A DNA stretch of 64,000 nucleotides, taken from positions 49,933-113,932 of the forward strand of contig CAJXPQ010000007.1 of NCBI GenBank assembly GCA_913058265.1. Direction: 5' to 3'. The stretch comes from an uncultured Oligoflexia bacterium (GTDB lineage Bacteria; Bdellovibrionota; Bacteriovoracia; Bacteriovoracales; Bacteriovoracaceae). Positions 43,512-52,793 of the stretch are shown piece by piece. A program made the translations under genes and the position numbers. The number at the start of each line of letters is the position of its first letter. The first letter of the stretch is position 1. The notes beneath the pieces were generated by a model. It worked only from the letters and a program-made list of their open reading frames with translations, searched no databases and was not told the DNA's origin.

Positions 43512-44621
43512 TTAGAATAAATTACGAGAATTACTTAAGCTTGTAGCGACACCGATACATATAGCAAAGGTGATTAAGCTTGATCCACCGTAACTCATAA
43601 GCGGTAACGGCAAACCTACAATGGGCATCAGCCCCATGACCATACACATATTTATAAATGTATGCCAAAAGAATATGGACATCACCCCTATCGCCAGGAC
43701 GGAGTCGTAGAATCGAAGCACTGATCCAGATAGCCATATAAAGCGATACATTAAGATTAAGTAAAGCGAGACCAATACCATAGAGCCAAAAAATCCGTGC
43801 TCTTCGTTGAAAATAGAGAATACAAAGTCAGTATGATTTTCTGGTAGGTAATTTAGTGATGCTTGTGAAGAATTTTTAAAACCTTTTCCTAAAAATCTTC
43901 CAGAGCCAATAGCAATCTGTGATTGAATGGCATTATAACCAGAGCCTTTCGCATCTGCCTGAGGATCAATAAAGGTCAAGATTCGTTTCTTTTGATATTC
44001 CTTCAAACCAAAGTTATACATCAATAAGCCTGAAACAATTCCAATCAAACTAATGACACCGATCGTTTTCCAACTCAACCTTTTATAAAATGCGACAACA
44101 AGAAAAATAAGGATGAGCAAGAGCCCAGTCCCTAAGTCTGGTTGTAAAACGATAAGTACAGTCGGAATCATTGTCATAATAAAAGGCACGAGTAAGTCTC
44201 TTAAAAAAAGCATCTTCTCTGGTCTATTCCGGGAAAAGTATCTTGCAAGTGCAAGTGCCAAGGATATTTTCATAAACTCAGATGGCTGAATACGAAAACC
44301 TCCCAAAACAAGCCAACGTTGCGCGCCCATTCCCTTTTCTCCCATAACTAAGACGAGAATGAGTAAAAATACATTTGCACAATAAACCCAATACGAAAGT
44401 CTAAGTAGAGTTTTTGGTGGGAACAGACTTACAATGACAACAATGACGTTTGCCATTAGGAACCACATCATTTGTGATTTATAAAGATTTTGCATACTGA
44501 GAGATGAATGCGCGTGAGTCGCTGAATATAAATTAAGTATCCCAAGAAAGAAAATAGCGTACATACTTCCTAAGAAGCTATAATCAAACTTTTTGAGATA
44601 ATTTAAGAGTTGATCCTTCAA
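43512..44621 (-). CDS. rodA: RodA, SEDS-family peptidoglycan glycosyltransferase
   Basis: 369 residues with about 10 membrane helices. SEDS landmarks: a GMGAQRWLVLGGFRIQPSE loop, LQPDLGTGLLL and a late ENHTDFVFSIFNEEHGFFG. The family polymerises lipid II; RodA works with PBP2 for elongation. Starts at TTG (44619-44621) behind GGAG. It is the last gene of the mreC-mreD-mrdA-rodA operon, 17 bp after mrdA. mreB is not in this cluster, although it usually precedes mreC. Confidence 0.92.
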   Translation of the reverse strand: MKDQLLNYLKKFDYSFLGSMYAIFFLGILNLYSATHAHSSLSMQNLYKSQMMWFLMANVIVVIVSLFPPKTLLRLSYWVYCANVFLLILVLVMGEKGMGAQRWLVLGGFRIQPSEFMKISLALALARYFSRNRPEKMLFLRDLLVPFIMTMIPTVLIVLQPDLGTGLLLILIFLVVAFYKRLSWKTIGVISLIGIVSGLLMYNFGLKEYQKKRILTFIDPQADAKGSGYNAIQSQIAIGSGRFLGKGFKNSSQASLNYLPENHTDFVFSIFNEEHGFFGSMVLVSLYLILMYRFIWLSGSVLRFYDSVLAIGVMSIFFWHTFINMCMVMGLMPIVGLPLPLMSYGGSSLITFAICIGVATSLSNSRNLF

Positions 44622-44638
44622 TATTTTTCTCCAACAAA

Positions 44639-46633
44639 CTAATCTTCAGTAGATTCAGTTTCAACTGCCAGGGCTTCAGCCTCAGCCTTCGCCTTTTTTT
44701 GCTCACGGGCACGCTTTCTTGCAAGTCCACTTAACTGAGCTTTTTCTTTTGCTACATTCTTTTCATATTTCTTAGGCAAATATTTTTTCATATACTTATT
44801 CACGACTTTCTCTACAACGGGAGCAGCTGCTGAGGATCCACCACAGCCGTGCTCGATTAAAGCTGCAACTGCAATTTGAGGATTATCAAAAGGAGCAAAG
44901 CCTACAAAAACTCCATGATGCCTAAATTTGTATTCTTTCTCAGAACACTTTGCATACAATTGTTCTTCATTTTGCGCCTTAACAACTTGTGATGTCCCCG
45001 TCTTACCGGCCATCTGATTTCCAAGTCCTCTTCTCCACCACGCCGTTCCTCTCGGTTCGTTAACAACTTTATAGAGCCCTTGATGGATGGCATTCCAAGT
45101 ACTGTCCTTTAAATCGATTTCGTTAAGTAGTTCAGGCTCAAAAGTCTTAATTGCTTTACCCTGATTATCTAGAATTTCTTTTACGATATAAGGCTTAAAG
45201 AGTTTTCCTTTCGTTGCAATCGCCGCATAAGCATTCGCTAGCTGTAAGGTGGAAGATAGAATGTATGACTGGCCAATTGCACAAGAGAGAGTCTCTCCTT
45301 GTTGCCATATTTCACCTCTCGTCTTTCTTTTCCATTCTTTTGTGGGAATGAGTCCTGAAACTTCACGAGGAAGTTGAATTCCTGTTTTCTTTCCAAAGCC
45401 AAACATTGTGGCGTATTTTGCCAAGACATCGATATCCATTTCTGCTGCAACTTTGTAAAAATATATATTACATGAATGTTTTAGAGCTTCTGTGATTTCA
45501 ACTTTTTTAGTTCCATATCTTTTCCATGACCTGTAAACTCTTCGACCAAACTTGAATGATCCGTGACAACGCCTCTGGCTATTAACATCAATGATTCCCG
45601 TTTCAAGTGCAGCTATGGCCGTAAAAGGTTTAAAAGTTGAACCGGGAGAAAAGTGATTTTGAATACTTCTATCGCCCATTGGTTTTTCAGGGTTGTTAAT
45701 TAATGATGACCAGTACTCAGAAGTTAAACCTCTGGAAAATTTTGACGGATCAAACGCAGGAGTAGAAATCATTGCCAGAACCTCTCCAGTCCTAACGTCA
45801 ATTGCCACAAGACTTCCTGACTTTCCCTTCAACGCCTCATAGGCTACATTCTGTAAATCTCTATCTAGAGTCAAGCGAAGGTTATCCCCAGGCTTAGGAG
45901 GCTCATTCTTAATCCCTTTAAATAAATTATCGGTATTAATATATTTCTTTTTTCTTCCTAAGGCATCCACTTCAACAAACTCAAGGCCATTACTTCCCCT
46001 AAGGTTTTTGTCCATGATCTCTTCGAGTCCAAATTGGCCAATGAAGTCCCCCAGAGCATATTCAACATTATCTCTATTCTTAAATTTTGGTAACTGATCT
46101 TGAGATATCTCTGAGATATAACCAAGAGCATGAGCGCCGACATCTTTATCCACATATTCTCGACTAATAAAAGTTTCAACACTTATTCCAGGTAATGATG
46201 AGTTTTCTGTTTCTATGTTTGCGACCTCTGCCAAAGATAAGTTCTTTTTAATAATGATAGGTCTGTATTTTGCTTGCGAAGAATTCTTTTTAATTATTTT
46301 TCTTATTAAGACTTCGTCCATCCCCAAGATTTCACTTAGTCTTTTAATTGTTTTCTTTTTATCCAGTAAAAATTGTCTTGTTAGAACGGCGTCTAGCCGA
46401 GGAATATTATCCACAAGTAATTGTTTATTACGGCTGTAAACCATTCCTCTTGGGGCCCTAACAATTTCTTGTCTTAGTCGGTTTTGGATTGAGAACTTTT
46501 GATATAACTCCCCTTTATAGATCTGTAGATACCAAAGGCGAATAAAGACAATAACAAAACAGAACGTAATGATATTTGCAACCTGTAAGCCTCGAGGCTT
46601 ATGAATTTTGATGAGTTCCTCATCTCCAAACAT
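44639..46633 (-). CDS. mrdA: Penicillin-binding protein 2 (elongation transpeptidase)
   Basis: 664 residues. A membrane anchor at about 19-38, a PBP dimerisation domain at ~55-235, and a transpeptidase domain with Ser332-Thr-Phe-Lys335 (SxxK), Ser387-Cys-Asn389 (SxN) and Lys544-Thr-Gly (KTG). A Lys/Ala/Glu-rich charged tail (~625-664) is added. Cross-links peptidoglycan in elongation with RodA. The ATG overlaps the mreD stop as TAATG. Confidence 0.95.
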   Translation of the reverse strand: MFGDEELIKIHKPRGLQVANIITFCFVIVFIRLWYLQIYKGELYQKFSIQNRLRQEIVRAPRGMVYSRNKQLLVDNIPRLDAVLTRQFLLDKKKTIKRLSEILGMDEVLIRKIIKKNSSQAKYRPIIIKKNLSLAEVANIETENSSLPGISVETFISREYVDKDVGAHALGYISEISQDQLPKFKNRDNVEYALGDFIGQFGLEEIMDKNLRGSNGLEFVEVDALGRKKKYINTDNLFKGIKNEPPKPGDNLRLTLDRDLQNVAYEALKGKSGSLVAIDVRTGEVLAMISTPAFDPSKFSRGLTSEYWSSLINNPEKPMGDRSIQNHFSPGSTFKPFTAIAALETGIIDVNSQRRCHGSFKFGRRVYRSWKRYGTKKVEITEALKHSCNIYFYKVAAEMDIDVLAKYATMFGFGKKTGIQLPREVSGLIPTKEWKRKTRGEIWQQGETLSCAIGQSYILSSTLQLANAYAAIATKGKLFKPYIVKEILDNQGKAIKTFEPELLNEIDLKDSTWNAIHQGLYKVVNEPRGTAWWRRGLGNQMAGKTGTSQVVKAQNEEQLYAKCSEKEYKFRHHGVFVGFAPFDNPQIAVAALIEHGCGGSSAAAPVVEKVVNKYMKKYLPKKYEKNVAKEKAQLSGLARKRAREQKKAKAEAEALAVETESTED

Positions 46634-47163
46634 TAGTATCCTGCCCCAGCATTTAGCTTTTTAACTTTCCAAAAGCGATCCATAAGCATGAAGAAATGGT
46701 GTGAAATAAGTGAAAGGAATATACTTTCTGGTATGTACTGCCAAAAAGTTGGTAAGAAATTAGAAAAGTCAGTTAGCTTGATTGAGAGGATCATCGCAAC
46801 AAGGAAGAACCATGCCAACTGAAATATCTGTACGACTATAATGGTACCTATGGCAGTTGAAAAATTTAAAAGATCCTTCACATAACGAACTGACACGGAG
46901 ATTATAATTCCCGCAAATGCTCCTGTGGCCCAGCCTTCAATTGAAAAGGCTGAGTGGATATACTGAAAGGCCAAGATTAAAAAAGGAAGTACAGGATCAT
47001 CCAGTTTAAAGGCCAAAAATAAAACGATCAAAACATTAAAAGCCGGCTTAAAGTCAGTAAAACCAAGGCTTGGCAAAATAGCGGAAGAAAAAATCTCCAG
47101 AATAATTAAAAGGACTGTAGTCTTAAAAAATCCCACCATAATGTCTTGTATAGAGTATTTCAT
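46633..47163 (-). CDS. mreD: Rod shape-determining protein MreD
   Basis: 176 residues with about 5 membrane helices, the size and layout of MreD. Identity rests mostly on context: it lies between mreC and mrdA with a 4-nt ATGA overlap to mreC and a TAATG overlap to mrdA. MreD is part of the elongasome and interacts with MreC. Confidence 0.88.
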   Translation of the reverse strand: MKYSIQDIMVGFFKTTVLLIILEIFSSAILPSLGFTDFKPAFNVLIVLFLAFKLDDPVLPFLILAFQYIHSAFSIEGWATGAFAGIIISVSVRYVKDLLNFSTAIGTIIVVQIFQLAWFFLVAMILSIKLTDFSNFLPTFWQYIPESIFLSLISHHFFMLMDRFWKVKKLNAGAGY

Positions 47164-48035
47164 ATTTGTTCACCAGTTTCTGTCTGCCTTCCCACAGATA
47201 ATTCTTGGGACGAAGTGTCTTCAAGCAAAATGACAACTTCTTCTAAGCGATGAAAGTCCACAGAAGGAGTGACTTCAATCTTCTGAGTGATTCCATAGTT
47301 TTCTTTATCTATTTTTGTAATTCGTCCAATCATAATACCCTTAGGATAGATTTCACCCAAACCAGCAGTTACAACTTCATCTCCAATCTCAAGAGTTTCT
47401 GTTCTACTTACATACTTTAATTGGCAGGTAAACCCAGAGTGTCCCTCTACAATTCCGTGTGTTCGCGTACTTGAAACAATTCCATCCACTCGATTGTTTT
47501 GATCTAATACTGTCAGGATATCAGCGTAGTTATCGCTTAATCGATAAACGTAGCCAACAAGTCCAGTCATAGTAATAACTGGAGACATTAACTTGAGTCC
47601 GTGAGCCTCACCCTTATTAATTCGTAGTACTTTAAACTCATTAGATGAGTCCCAACTTACGACCTGGGCCAAAACTTTTTTTCTAGGAATTTCACGTCCA
47701 AAATCCATCAATTTTTTTAAACGCTCATTCTCTTTTTTAACCTCTTTTAAAACAAAGATATTGTTGTTTAGTTTATCAATGGTTTTTCTTAGGGTTTCAT
47801 TCTCTTTACTGGTGTTTATGATATTTATATAGTGCTCAAAGGTATAGTTAACCTTTTCTTTTAATGATGTAGAACCTCTTTGAATTGGTGCCATGGTTTC
47901 AATCATCATTTTTTGAAATATAGAGATGTCAGTGACCTTATAATTATGAAAAGTAATCCCCACAACTGAAACTAATCCAACTATAACATTATTTAGTAAT
48001 TTCCAACGTGATGAATCAAAGTTGAGGTTTCTCAC
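47160..48035 (-). CDS. mreC: Rod shape-determining protein MreC
   Basis: 291 residues: one membrane helix (about 12-28), a coiled coil (~60-105) and the periplasmic beta domain with VTMTGLVGYVYRLSDNYADIL and VTAGLGEIYPKGIMIGRI. MreC scaffolds the elongasome and activates PBP2/RodA. Starts at GTG (48033-48035). First gene of the rod operon; the promoter should be in the 160-bp divergent spacer with the PpiD-like gene. Confidence 0.92.
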   Translation of the reverse strand: MRNLNFDSSRWKLLNNVIVGLVSVVGITFHNYKVTDISIFQKMMIETMAPIQRGSTSLKEKVNYTFEHYINIINTSKENETLRKTIDKLNNNIFVLKEVKKENERLKKLMDFGREIPRKKVLAQVVSWDSSNEFKVLRINKGEAHGLKLMSPVITMTGLVGYVYRLSDNYADILTVLDQNNRVDGIVSSTRTHGIVEGHSGFTCQLKYVSRTETLEIGDEVVTAGLGEIYPKGIMIGRITKIDKENYGITQKIEVTPSVDFHRLEEVVILLEDTSSQELSVGRQTETGEQI

Positions 48036-48197
48036 TCCACTTCCTTTTGGTTCTATTTAGTTTAGAATAGATTAACTAATACAAGCCTCTCTGCCAATAA
48101 TTAAAGCTCTTTGCTGCGCTGAGTTCAATTGACTTTCAAGAAATTCATTATAGAATTTTAGGACTATATTTTAACTATCAAGCTTAAAGGAAGAAGC

Positions 48198-49388
48198 ATG
48201 TCTAATATTTCAAAAAAATTTAGCTCTTATGTCATCTCATTTTTAATGGGACTTATTATTATCGCCTTCGTACTTACTGGATTCCAAGGATTCAGTTCTA
48301 ATACAGGTGAGGTTGCTACTGTTGACGGTACCCCAATTAACACTAAAGAGTTCAATCAGGCGGTAGATCAGCAAATTCAACAATTCTCCCAGTTTAGTAA
48401 AGGAAAAAGTCTGACTCAAAAGCAGATTAGAGACTTTAGAATTCGAGAAAGAGTACTAGATCAACTAATTAATCAGAAACACTTTTTAAACTTCGCAACA
48501 AAGCTACAATTTGATGGCGGAAAAGAAGCGGTAAAAGGTGAGATCAAAGACCTTCCCTACTTTCAAACTGGAGGACAGTTTGATGTTAATAAGTATAAAT
48601 TACTACTTAGTTCAAATAGAGTTACACCGGCAGAATTTGAAGGCCAAATTGTTGATCAAGTAAAGACTCAAAAGCTTGGACAACTTTTAGAGTCTATGAG
48701 AGATTCTCAGAAAAAAATCAACTCACAGTACAAGTTAGAAAACACTAAATCTCAGATCAACTACGCTCTTGTGAGTAAGAATGAAATGAGGCAAAACTTA
48801 GCTGTTTCAAAGCAAGATATTTCTAACTTCGTATCAAATGAAAAGAATACACAGTTGATCGAGTCTTTATATAAAACTTATGAAGCACAAGCATCGATTA
48901 AGAAAGAAAAAGTTAAGCCATTGGCTTCAATGAAGTCTGAGCTTGCTAAAGAGCATATTCAAAGAACAAAAACAAAAGAGCTTACAGAGTTTAATGAGAA
49001 GTTAAAAACTGATCTACAGACTGCATTCAGTGAAAATAAATTTTCAAAAGTTCGTAGTCTTGAGAAAAAGTATAACTTTGAATTTACAAGAAAATTTGAG
49101 CTACCACTGAGTAGCTTGAAAATTAAATCAGTATCCCTTAAAGAAGATGAGGTACTTGCTTTATTCAATTCAAAGGATACAGGAACTGTTCACATGACAG
49201 AGACTGATACTCACTTCGTTATTTTAAGAGCAGCTAAGTTTATGGACTCAAAGACACCTAATACTGAAGAAACAAAAAAACTGTTAGAATCTTCTCGAAG
49301 ACAACTTTCAGGATTAATTAATAATTCAGTGATCCAACTACAGCAAACTGGAAGTAAAGTGACTACCGCTGCGAACCTATTTTTATAA
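48198..49388 (+). CDS. PpiD/SurA_N-like periplasmic chaperone lacking a PPIase domain
   Basis: 396 residues. One N-terminal membrane anchor (about 11-30), then a SurA/PpiD N-terminal chaperone region: VATVDGTPINTKEFNQAV, INQKHFLNFA, TPAEFEGQIV. The central parvulin-type peptidyl-prolyl isomerase domain is not recognisable; residues ~200-340 are helical and Lys/Ser-rich. The protein is likely to bind unfolded exported proteins at the inner membrane. It diverges from the rod operon. Confidence 0.7.
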   Translation: MSNISKKFSSYVISFLMGLIIIAFVLTGFQGFSSNTGEVATVDGTPINTKEFNQAVDQQIQQFSQFSKGKSLTQKQIRDFRIRERVLDQLINQKHFLNFATKLQFDGGKEAVKGEIKDLPYFQTGGQFDVNKYKLLLSSNRVTPAEFEGQIVDQVKTQKLGQLLESMRDSQKKINSQYKLENTKSQINYALVSKNEMRQNLAVSKQDISNFVSNEKNTQLIESLYKTYEAQASIKKEKVKPLASMKSELAKEHIQRTKTKELTEFNEKLKTDLQTAFSENKFSKVRSLEKKYNFEFTRKFELPLSSLKIKSVSLKEDEVLALFNSKDTGTVHMTETDTHFVILRAAKFMDSKTPNTEETKKLLESSRRQLSGLINNSVIQLQQTGSKVTTAANLFL

Positions 49389-49417
49389 GTAGATTTTCTA
49401 TAAGACATCATGTATCT

Positions 49418-49445
49418 AAGGGTAGATTAAATCTACCCTTTTTTT
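49418..49445 (+). terminator. Intrinsic terminator after the PpiD-like gene
   Basis: AAGGGTAGAT (49418-49427) pairs perfectly with ATCTACCCTT (49431-49440) around TAA, followed by five more T. Confidence 0.92.
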
Positions 49446-49458
49446 ATGGAGTAAGCAG

Positions 49459-49698
49459 ATGGCAGACAAATCCGCCAAATGGGACATGAATTCAAACGGA
49501 AAGTATTATGTTGATGATCAATGTATTGCTTGTGATGCGTGTTGCGTTGAAGCTCCTGATTTTTTTCTTATGAACGATGAAGATGGACATGCTTATGTAG
49601 GTAAACAGCCTCAAACTGAGCAAGAGCTCGAGGACTGTGAAAATGCCCTTGCGGCCTGTCCTGTAGCTGCTATAGGCGATGACGGATCGGATCAATAA
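49459..49698 (+). CDS. Single-cluster [4Fe-4S] ferredoxin
   Basis: 79 residues. Cys22, Cys25 and Cys28 (CxxCxxC, followed by an extra Cys29) with Cys67 in AACPVAAI fit a single-cluster 4Fe-4S ferredoxin; the CxxCxxCxxxAPxxF and acidic body are typical. Cys60 is an additional residue near the cluster. It donates electrons to unknown partners; the distant fatty acid desaturase is one candidate, by inference only. Confidence 0.9.
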   Translation: MADKSAKWDMNSNGKYYVDDQCIACDACCVEAPDFFLMNDEDGHAYVGKQPQTEQELEDCENALAACPVAAIGDDGSDQ

Positions 49699-49804
49699 AT
49701 ATCTTTTATTGGTTGTAACTCTTTCTAATTATTTAATTTTTCCGTGACAATATTTGACTTAATCTATAGGTTATCAGCACAAGATTGATTACTGAGGAGA
49801 GAGA

Positions 49805-50785
49805 ATGCAAACAATAAATATTGATTCTATTAAAGTTGATAATCATTACCTGAGACTTGATACAAATGTAGATAAGCTAATGAAGAGTATCGAGACAGTA
49901 GGTCTTATTCACCCCTTAGTTATTAATGAAAATGATGAACTCATTTCTGGCGGTAGAAGATACTCAGCATTAAAAGAAATGGGAGAAGTAGATATTCCCA
50001 TTATTCGTGTAAGTAAAAATAACTTAGAGCAAGAGCTTATTTCTATAGATGAGAACCTAGTTCGAAAAGATCTCAATAAAATTGAAATTGAAAAATGCCT
50101 AAGCCGTGGACGAGAAATATATGAAGAACTATTTCCGGATGCTGTTAAATTCTCAGAAGAGGATTTAACAACTCCAGCTCAAAATGAACTACAAGTTGAA
50201 ATGCCTAATGAAAAAAGATCATTTATAGACCTTACTTCTGAAAAAACAGGTCTCTCTAAAAAAGTAATAAAGTCTGCCATTGAAAGAGAAGAGAAGTCTT
50301 CAGAAATAGTTAAAAAATTGAGAGAATTAGGCTCTCTTAATGCAACTCAAGCAAATGAATTAATAAAACTAAGTAAAGACGAGCAAGAAACATTAGCTCC
50401 TGTAGTTGAAGGAAAGTCTGCCAAGGAAATTAAAGGTCTTGTTAAGAGCATCAATCAAAAAGGATTTGACACTGCTTTAGAGGAGTATACTAATACACCT
50501 CATCTTCCTAAAGAATATACCGGTCTTCAAACACTATTAGGTCGAACAAATAAAGTTATGGCCAAAATTTTAATCGAAGAGATTCACACACAAAGTGACG
50601 AAATACATAGTATCTTAGAACAAATCAATACTCTTCGTATCAGCTTAGACCAGTTTTTAGTTCTTCATACATCTCAAGGCCAAGTTACTAATCAAGTATC
50701 AGATGAAGATTATAACGATGTTATCAGCGAAGCAATAACTTCTCTTGATAGAAGTTCAGATTCTCCCACGATGGAAGAAAGTTAA
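49805..50785 (+). CDS. ParB/Srx-fold nucleoid-occlusion-like protein
   Basis: 326 residues. The ParB N-terminal fold (~1-95) shows HPLVINENDELISGGRRYSALKEMG and a SIDENLVRKDLNKIE segment. The SGGRRYSA loop corresponds to the CTP/DNA-site GxRRxxA box of ParB. A helix-turn-helix-like region follows (DLTSEKTGLSKKVIKSAI), and an ATPEN-type acidic, Gln-rich C-terminus. No ParA is adjacent. It could be a Noc-like or plasmid-type ParB, or a regulator. GAGGAGA precedes the ATG. The dCMP deaminase gene follows 3 bp later. Confidence 0.75.
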   Translation: MQTINIDSIKVDNHYLRLDTNVDKLMKSIETVGLIHPLVINENDELISGGRRYSALKEMGEVDIPIIRVSKNNLEQELISIDENLVRKDLNKIEIEKCLSRGREIYEELFPDAVKFSEEDLTTPAQNELQVEMPNEKRSFIDLTSEKTGLSKKVIKSAIEREEKSSEIVKKLRELGSLNATQANELIKLSKDEQETLAPVVEGKSAKEIKGLVKSINQKGFDTALEEYTNTPHLPKEYTGLQTLLGRTNKVMAKILIEEIHTQSDEIHSILEQINTLRISLDQFLVLHTSQGQVTNQVSDEDYNDVISEAITSLDRSSDSPTMEES

Positions 50786-50788
50786 AGT

Positions 50789-51328
50789 ATGAACACGTCT
50801 GACAATTCAAACTACTTTCAAGTTGAATCAAAACTTTCATGGGATGAATACTTCATGTTGCAGGCGATGATGGCCAGCTTTAAGTCAAAAGATCCTGCGA
50901 CAAAAGTAGGCTCTGTTTTTGTTGATCAAAATAATCGTCAGCTTACTATGGGATACAACGGTTTTATTTCTGGTATTGATGAAACAAAACTTCCTTGGGG
51001 TAAGGACAAGTCACAACCCCTTGAGCATCAAAAGTATGGATATGTAGTTCACTCTGAAGCCAATGCCATCCTTCACTCGCCAAGAAATTTAGGTGGCTCA
51101 AAATGCTATGTAACCCTGTTTCCTTGCCATGAATGTGCCAAACTTCTTGCTAGTGTTAAAGTCAGTGAAGTAATCTTTTTATCTGATAAGCATAAAGAAA
51201 CTGAATCAAATACGATTGCAAAACGCATTTTTGATCTTGCGGGAATTAAGTACAAGCAACTGACCCCTTCAAAGGAATTAATTCAAAGCTTAAATGATCA
51301 CTTACTTAACTTAACAAATATTCTATAA
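50789..51328 (+). CDS. dCMP deaminase-family protein
   Basis: 179 residues. Zinc-binding motifs of cytidine/deoxycytidylate deaminases: HSEAN (His88, Glu90) and PCHEC (Cys113, Cys116), in the AKVGSVFVD, GYNGF... context typical of dCMP deaminase (ComEB). It converts dCMP to dUMP for thymidylate synthesis. It follows the ParB-like gene by 3 bp, so the two are co-transcribed, an unusual pair. Confidence 0.88.
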   Translation: MNTSDNSNYFQVESKLSWDEYFMLQAMMASFKSKDPATKVGSVFVDQNNRQLTMGYNGFISGIDETKLPWGKDKSQPLEHQKYGYVVHSEANAILHSPRNLGGSKCYVTLFPCHECAKLLASVKVSEVIFLSDKHKETESNTIAKRIFDLAGIKYKQLTPSKELIQSLNDHLLNLTNIL

Positions 51329-51349
51329 AGCACTTTTCAATTTTAAATC

Positions 51350-51375
51350 AAAAAAAGGGCCTCTAAAAGAGGCCC
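51350..51375 (-). terminator. Intrinsic terminator of the flagellar cluster
   Basis: On the minus strand GGGCCTC pairs with GAGGCCC (plus 51357-51375), followed by seven T (plus-strand A run 51350-51356). It lies 27 bp beyond the flgE stop. Confidence 0.85.
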
Positions 51376-51401
51376 CTATAAAGTGAGAACAACTTACTTA
51401 A

Positions 51402-52682
51402 TTATCTCTTAATATTTAATACTTCTGTTAACATTTGATCTGCAGTTGTAATCGTTTTTGTATTTGCTTGGAAGTTTCTTTGAGCATTCATTAAGTTGAT
51501 AAATTCGTCTGCGATATCAACGTTTGAAAGTTCAATTGACTTAGAAAGAACGTTCCCTCTTCCGTCTAGTCCAGGCTTACCAACAGCTGCTTGTCCTGAT
51601 TTTCTTGTTTCTTTAAAGAGGTTTCTTCCCATTTTGAATAAGCCTTCGTTGTTTTCAAACTTAGCTATTCCTAACTGGGCAACATCTTTTAAGACACCAT
51701 TATCATATGCTGCTGTTAAGACACCTTCATCGTTAAATGATAGTGATGAGAGTGTTGCAGCAGAAGCACCATCTTGTGTATTTCTAGACATTGAAGATCT
51801 TGATCCGAACTGAGTGATTGCCTCGTCACCAGAACCACCTTCTGATAATGTTTTTCCAAAATCAAACTCAATCGCTTGTCCTGGAGCTGCACCTTTATTA
51901 AAGTTGAATGCACTTAATTCAGGAGTATCTGTTTGTAACTTACCGTTAGCATCAAACTGTAGCTTCCCTTTTGCCATTTCAACCACCGTACCTGGTTGTC
52001 CACCAGCTGCATCCTCTCCAGGAACAGTCGCGTGATAATCCCACTGACCATCCACTGTTTTATTAAAGTACATAGTGATTAATCGTTGTGTACCAACATT
52101 ATCATAAACAGTCATACTTGAATTAAAGTTAGATGTTTTCTCTGGATCATTAATATCAAATTGCATAGTATCAGCTCTAGAATCTAAATTCATTTTGATT
52201 CCAACTTTTGATGTAGGCATAGCTGGAATTGTTGTATTTCCAAGCTTAACTTCACCAAGTTTTTGGCTAATCTTACCTTCTTCATTTGCTTGGAAGCCCA
52301 GTACGACATTCCCATCACCGTTGATTAGTCTCCCATCTTTATTAAAGTGGAATGAACCATCTCGTGTAAATCCTCTTCCCTTGTCAGTTTGAACTGTGAA
52401 GAATCCGTTACCGTTTAAAGCAACATCAGTGATACTTTCCGTTCTGCTGATATTACCCTGAGTAAACTTAGGAGTAATATGCGCTAACTTTGTACCTGAA
52501 CCAATCTGATCTCCACCATCAATACCTTTTAAAGATTTTGAAAGTTGATCTTGAAATTCTGCTCGTGAACCTTTGAAACCGAATGTTCCTGCATTTGCAA
52601 TGTTATCACCGATAACACTCATACTACTACCAGCAGCATGTAAACCTGAAACACCAATGTTAAATGAAGATAGAATACCCAT
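51402..52682 (-). CDS. flgE: Flagellar hook protein FlgE
   Basis: 426 residues. N-terminal rod/hook motif SSFNIGVSGLHAAGSSMSVI with IANAGTFGFKGSRAEF, NGNGFFTV, and the C-terminal coiled motif LSNVDIADEFINLMNAQRNFQANTKTI are diagnostic. FlgE polymerises into the flexible hook. The frame opens 16 codons earlier, but the ATG at 52682 has AGGAGGG 7-9 nt upstream and gives MGILSSF. It is the last gene of the visible cluster before the terminator. A 111-bp gap to the previous gene includes an inverted repeat, so it may have its own promoter. Confidence 0.93.
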   Translation of the reverse strand: MGILSSFNIGVSGLHAAGSSMSVIGDNIANAGTFGFKGSRAEFQDQLSKSLKGIDGGDQIGSGTKLAHITPKFTQGNISRTESITDVALNGNGFFTVQTDKGRGFTRDGSFHFNKDGRLINGDGNVVLGFQANEEGKISQKLGEVKLGNTTIPAMPTSKVGIKMNLDSRADTMQFDINDPEKTSNFNSSMTVYDNVGTQRLITMYFNKTVDGQWDYHATVPGEDAAGGQPGTVVEMAKGKLQFDANGKLQTDTPELSAFNFNKGAAPGQAIEFDFGKTLSEGGSGDEAITQFGSRSSMSRNTQDGASAATLSSLSFNDEGVLTAAYDNGVLKDVAQLGIAKFENNEGLFKMGRNLFKETRKSGQAAVGKPGLDGRGNVLSKSIELSNVDIADEFINLMNAQRNFQANTKTITTADQMLTEVLNIKR

Positions 52683-52746
52683 CGTTTTGTCCCTCCTAGA
52701 CCTATTTGTCACTAAAGGTTGTACTGGCACTAAGGTCCAAGTACTT

Positions 52747-52771
52747 AAGGTTTCCGGAAAGGACCAACCTT
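52747..52771 (-). repeat. Inverted repeat in the flgE leader
   Basis: AAGGTT/AACCTT plus TCC/GGA with a CC bulge can form a 9-bp hairpin about 65 bp upstream of flgE, next to an AAGTACTT palindrome. It may be a regulatory leader structure; no T run follows, so it is not a standard terminator. Confidence 0.35.
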
Positions 52772-52793
52772 GTTACCTCGTAACTAATTCAAA

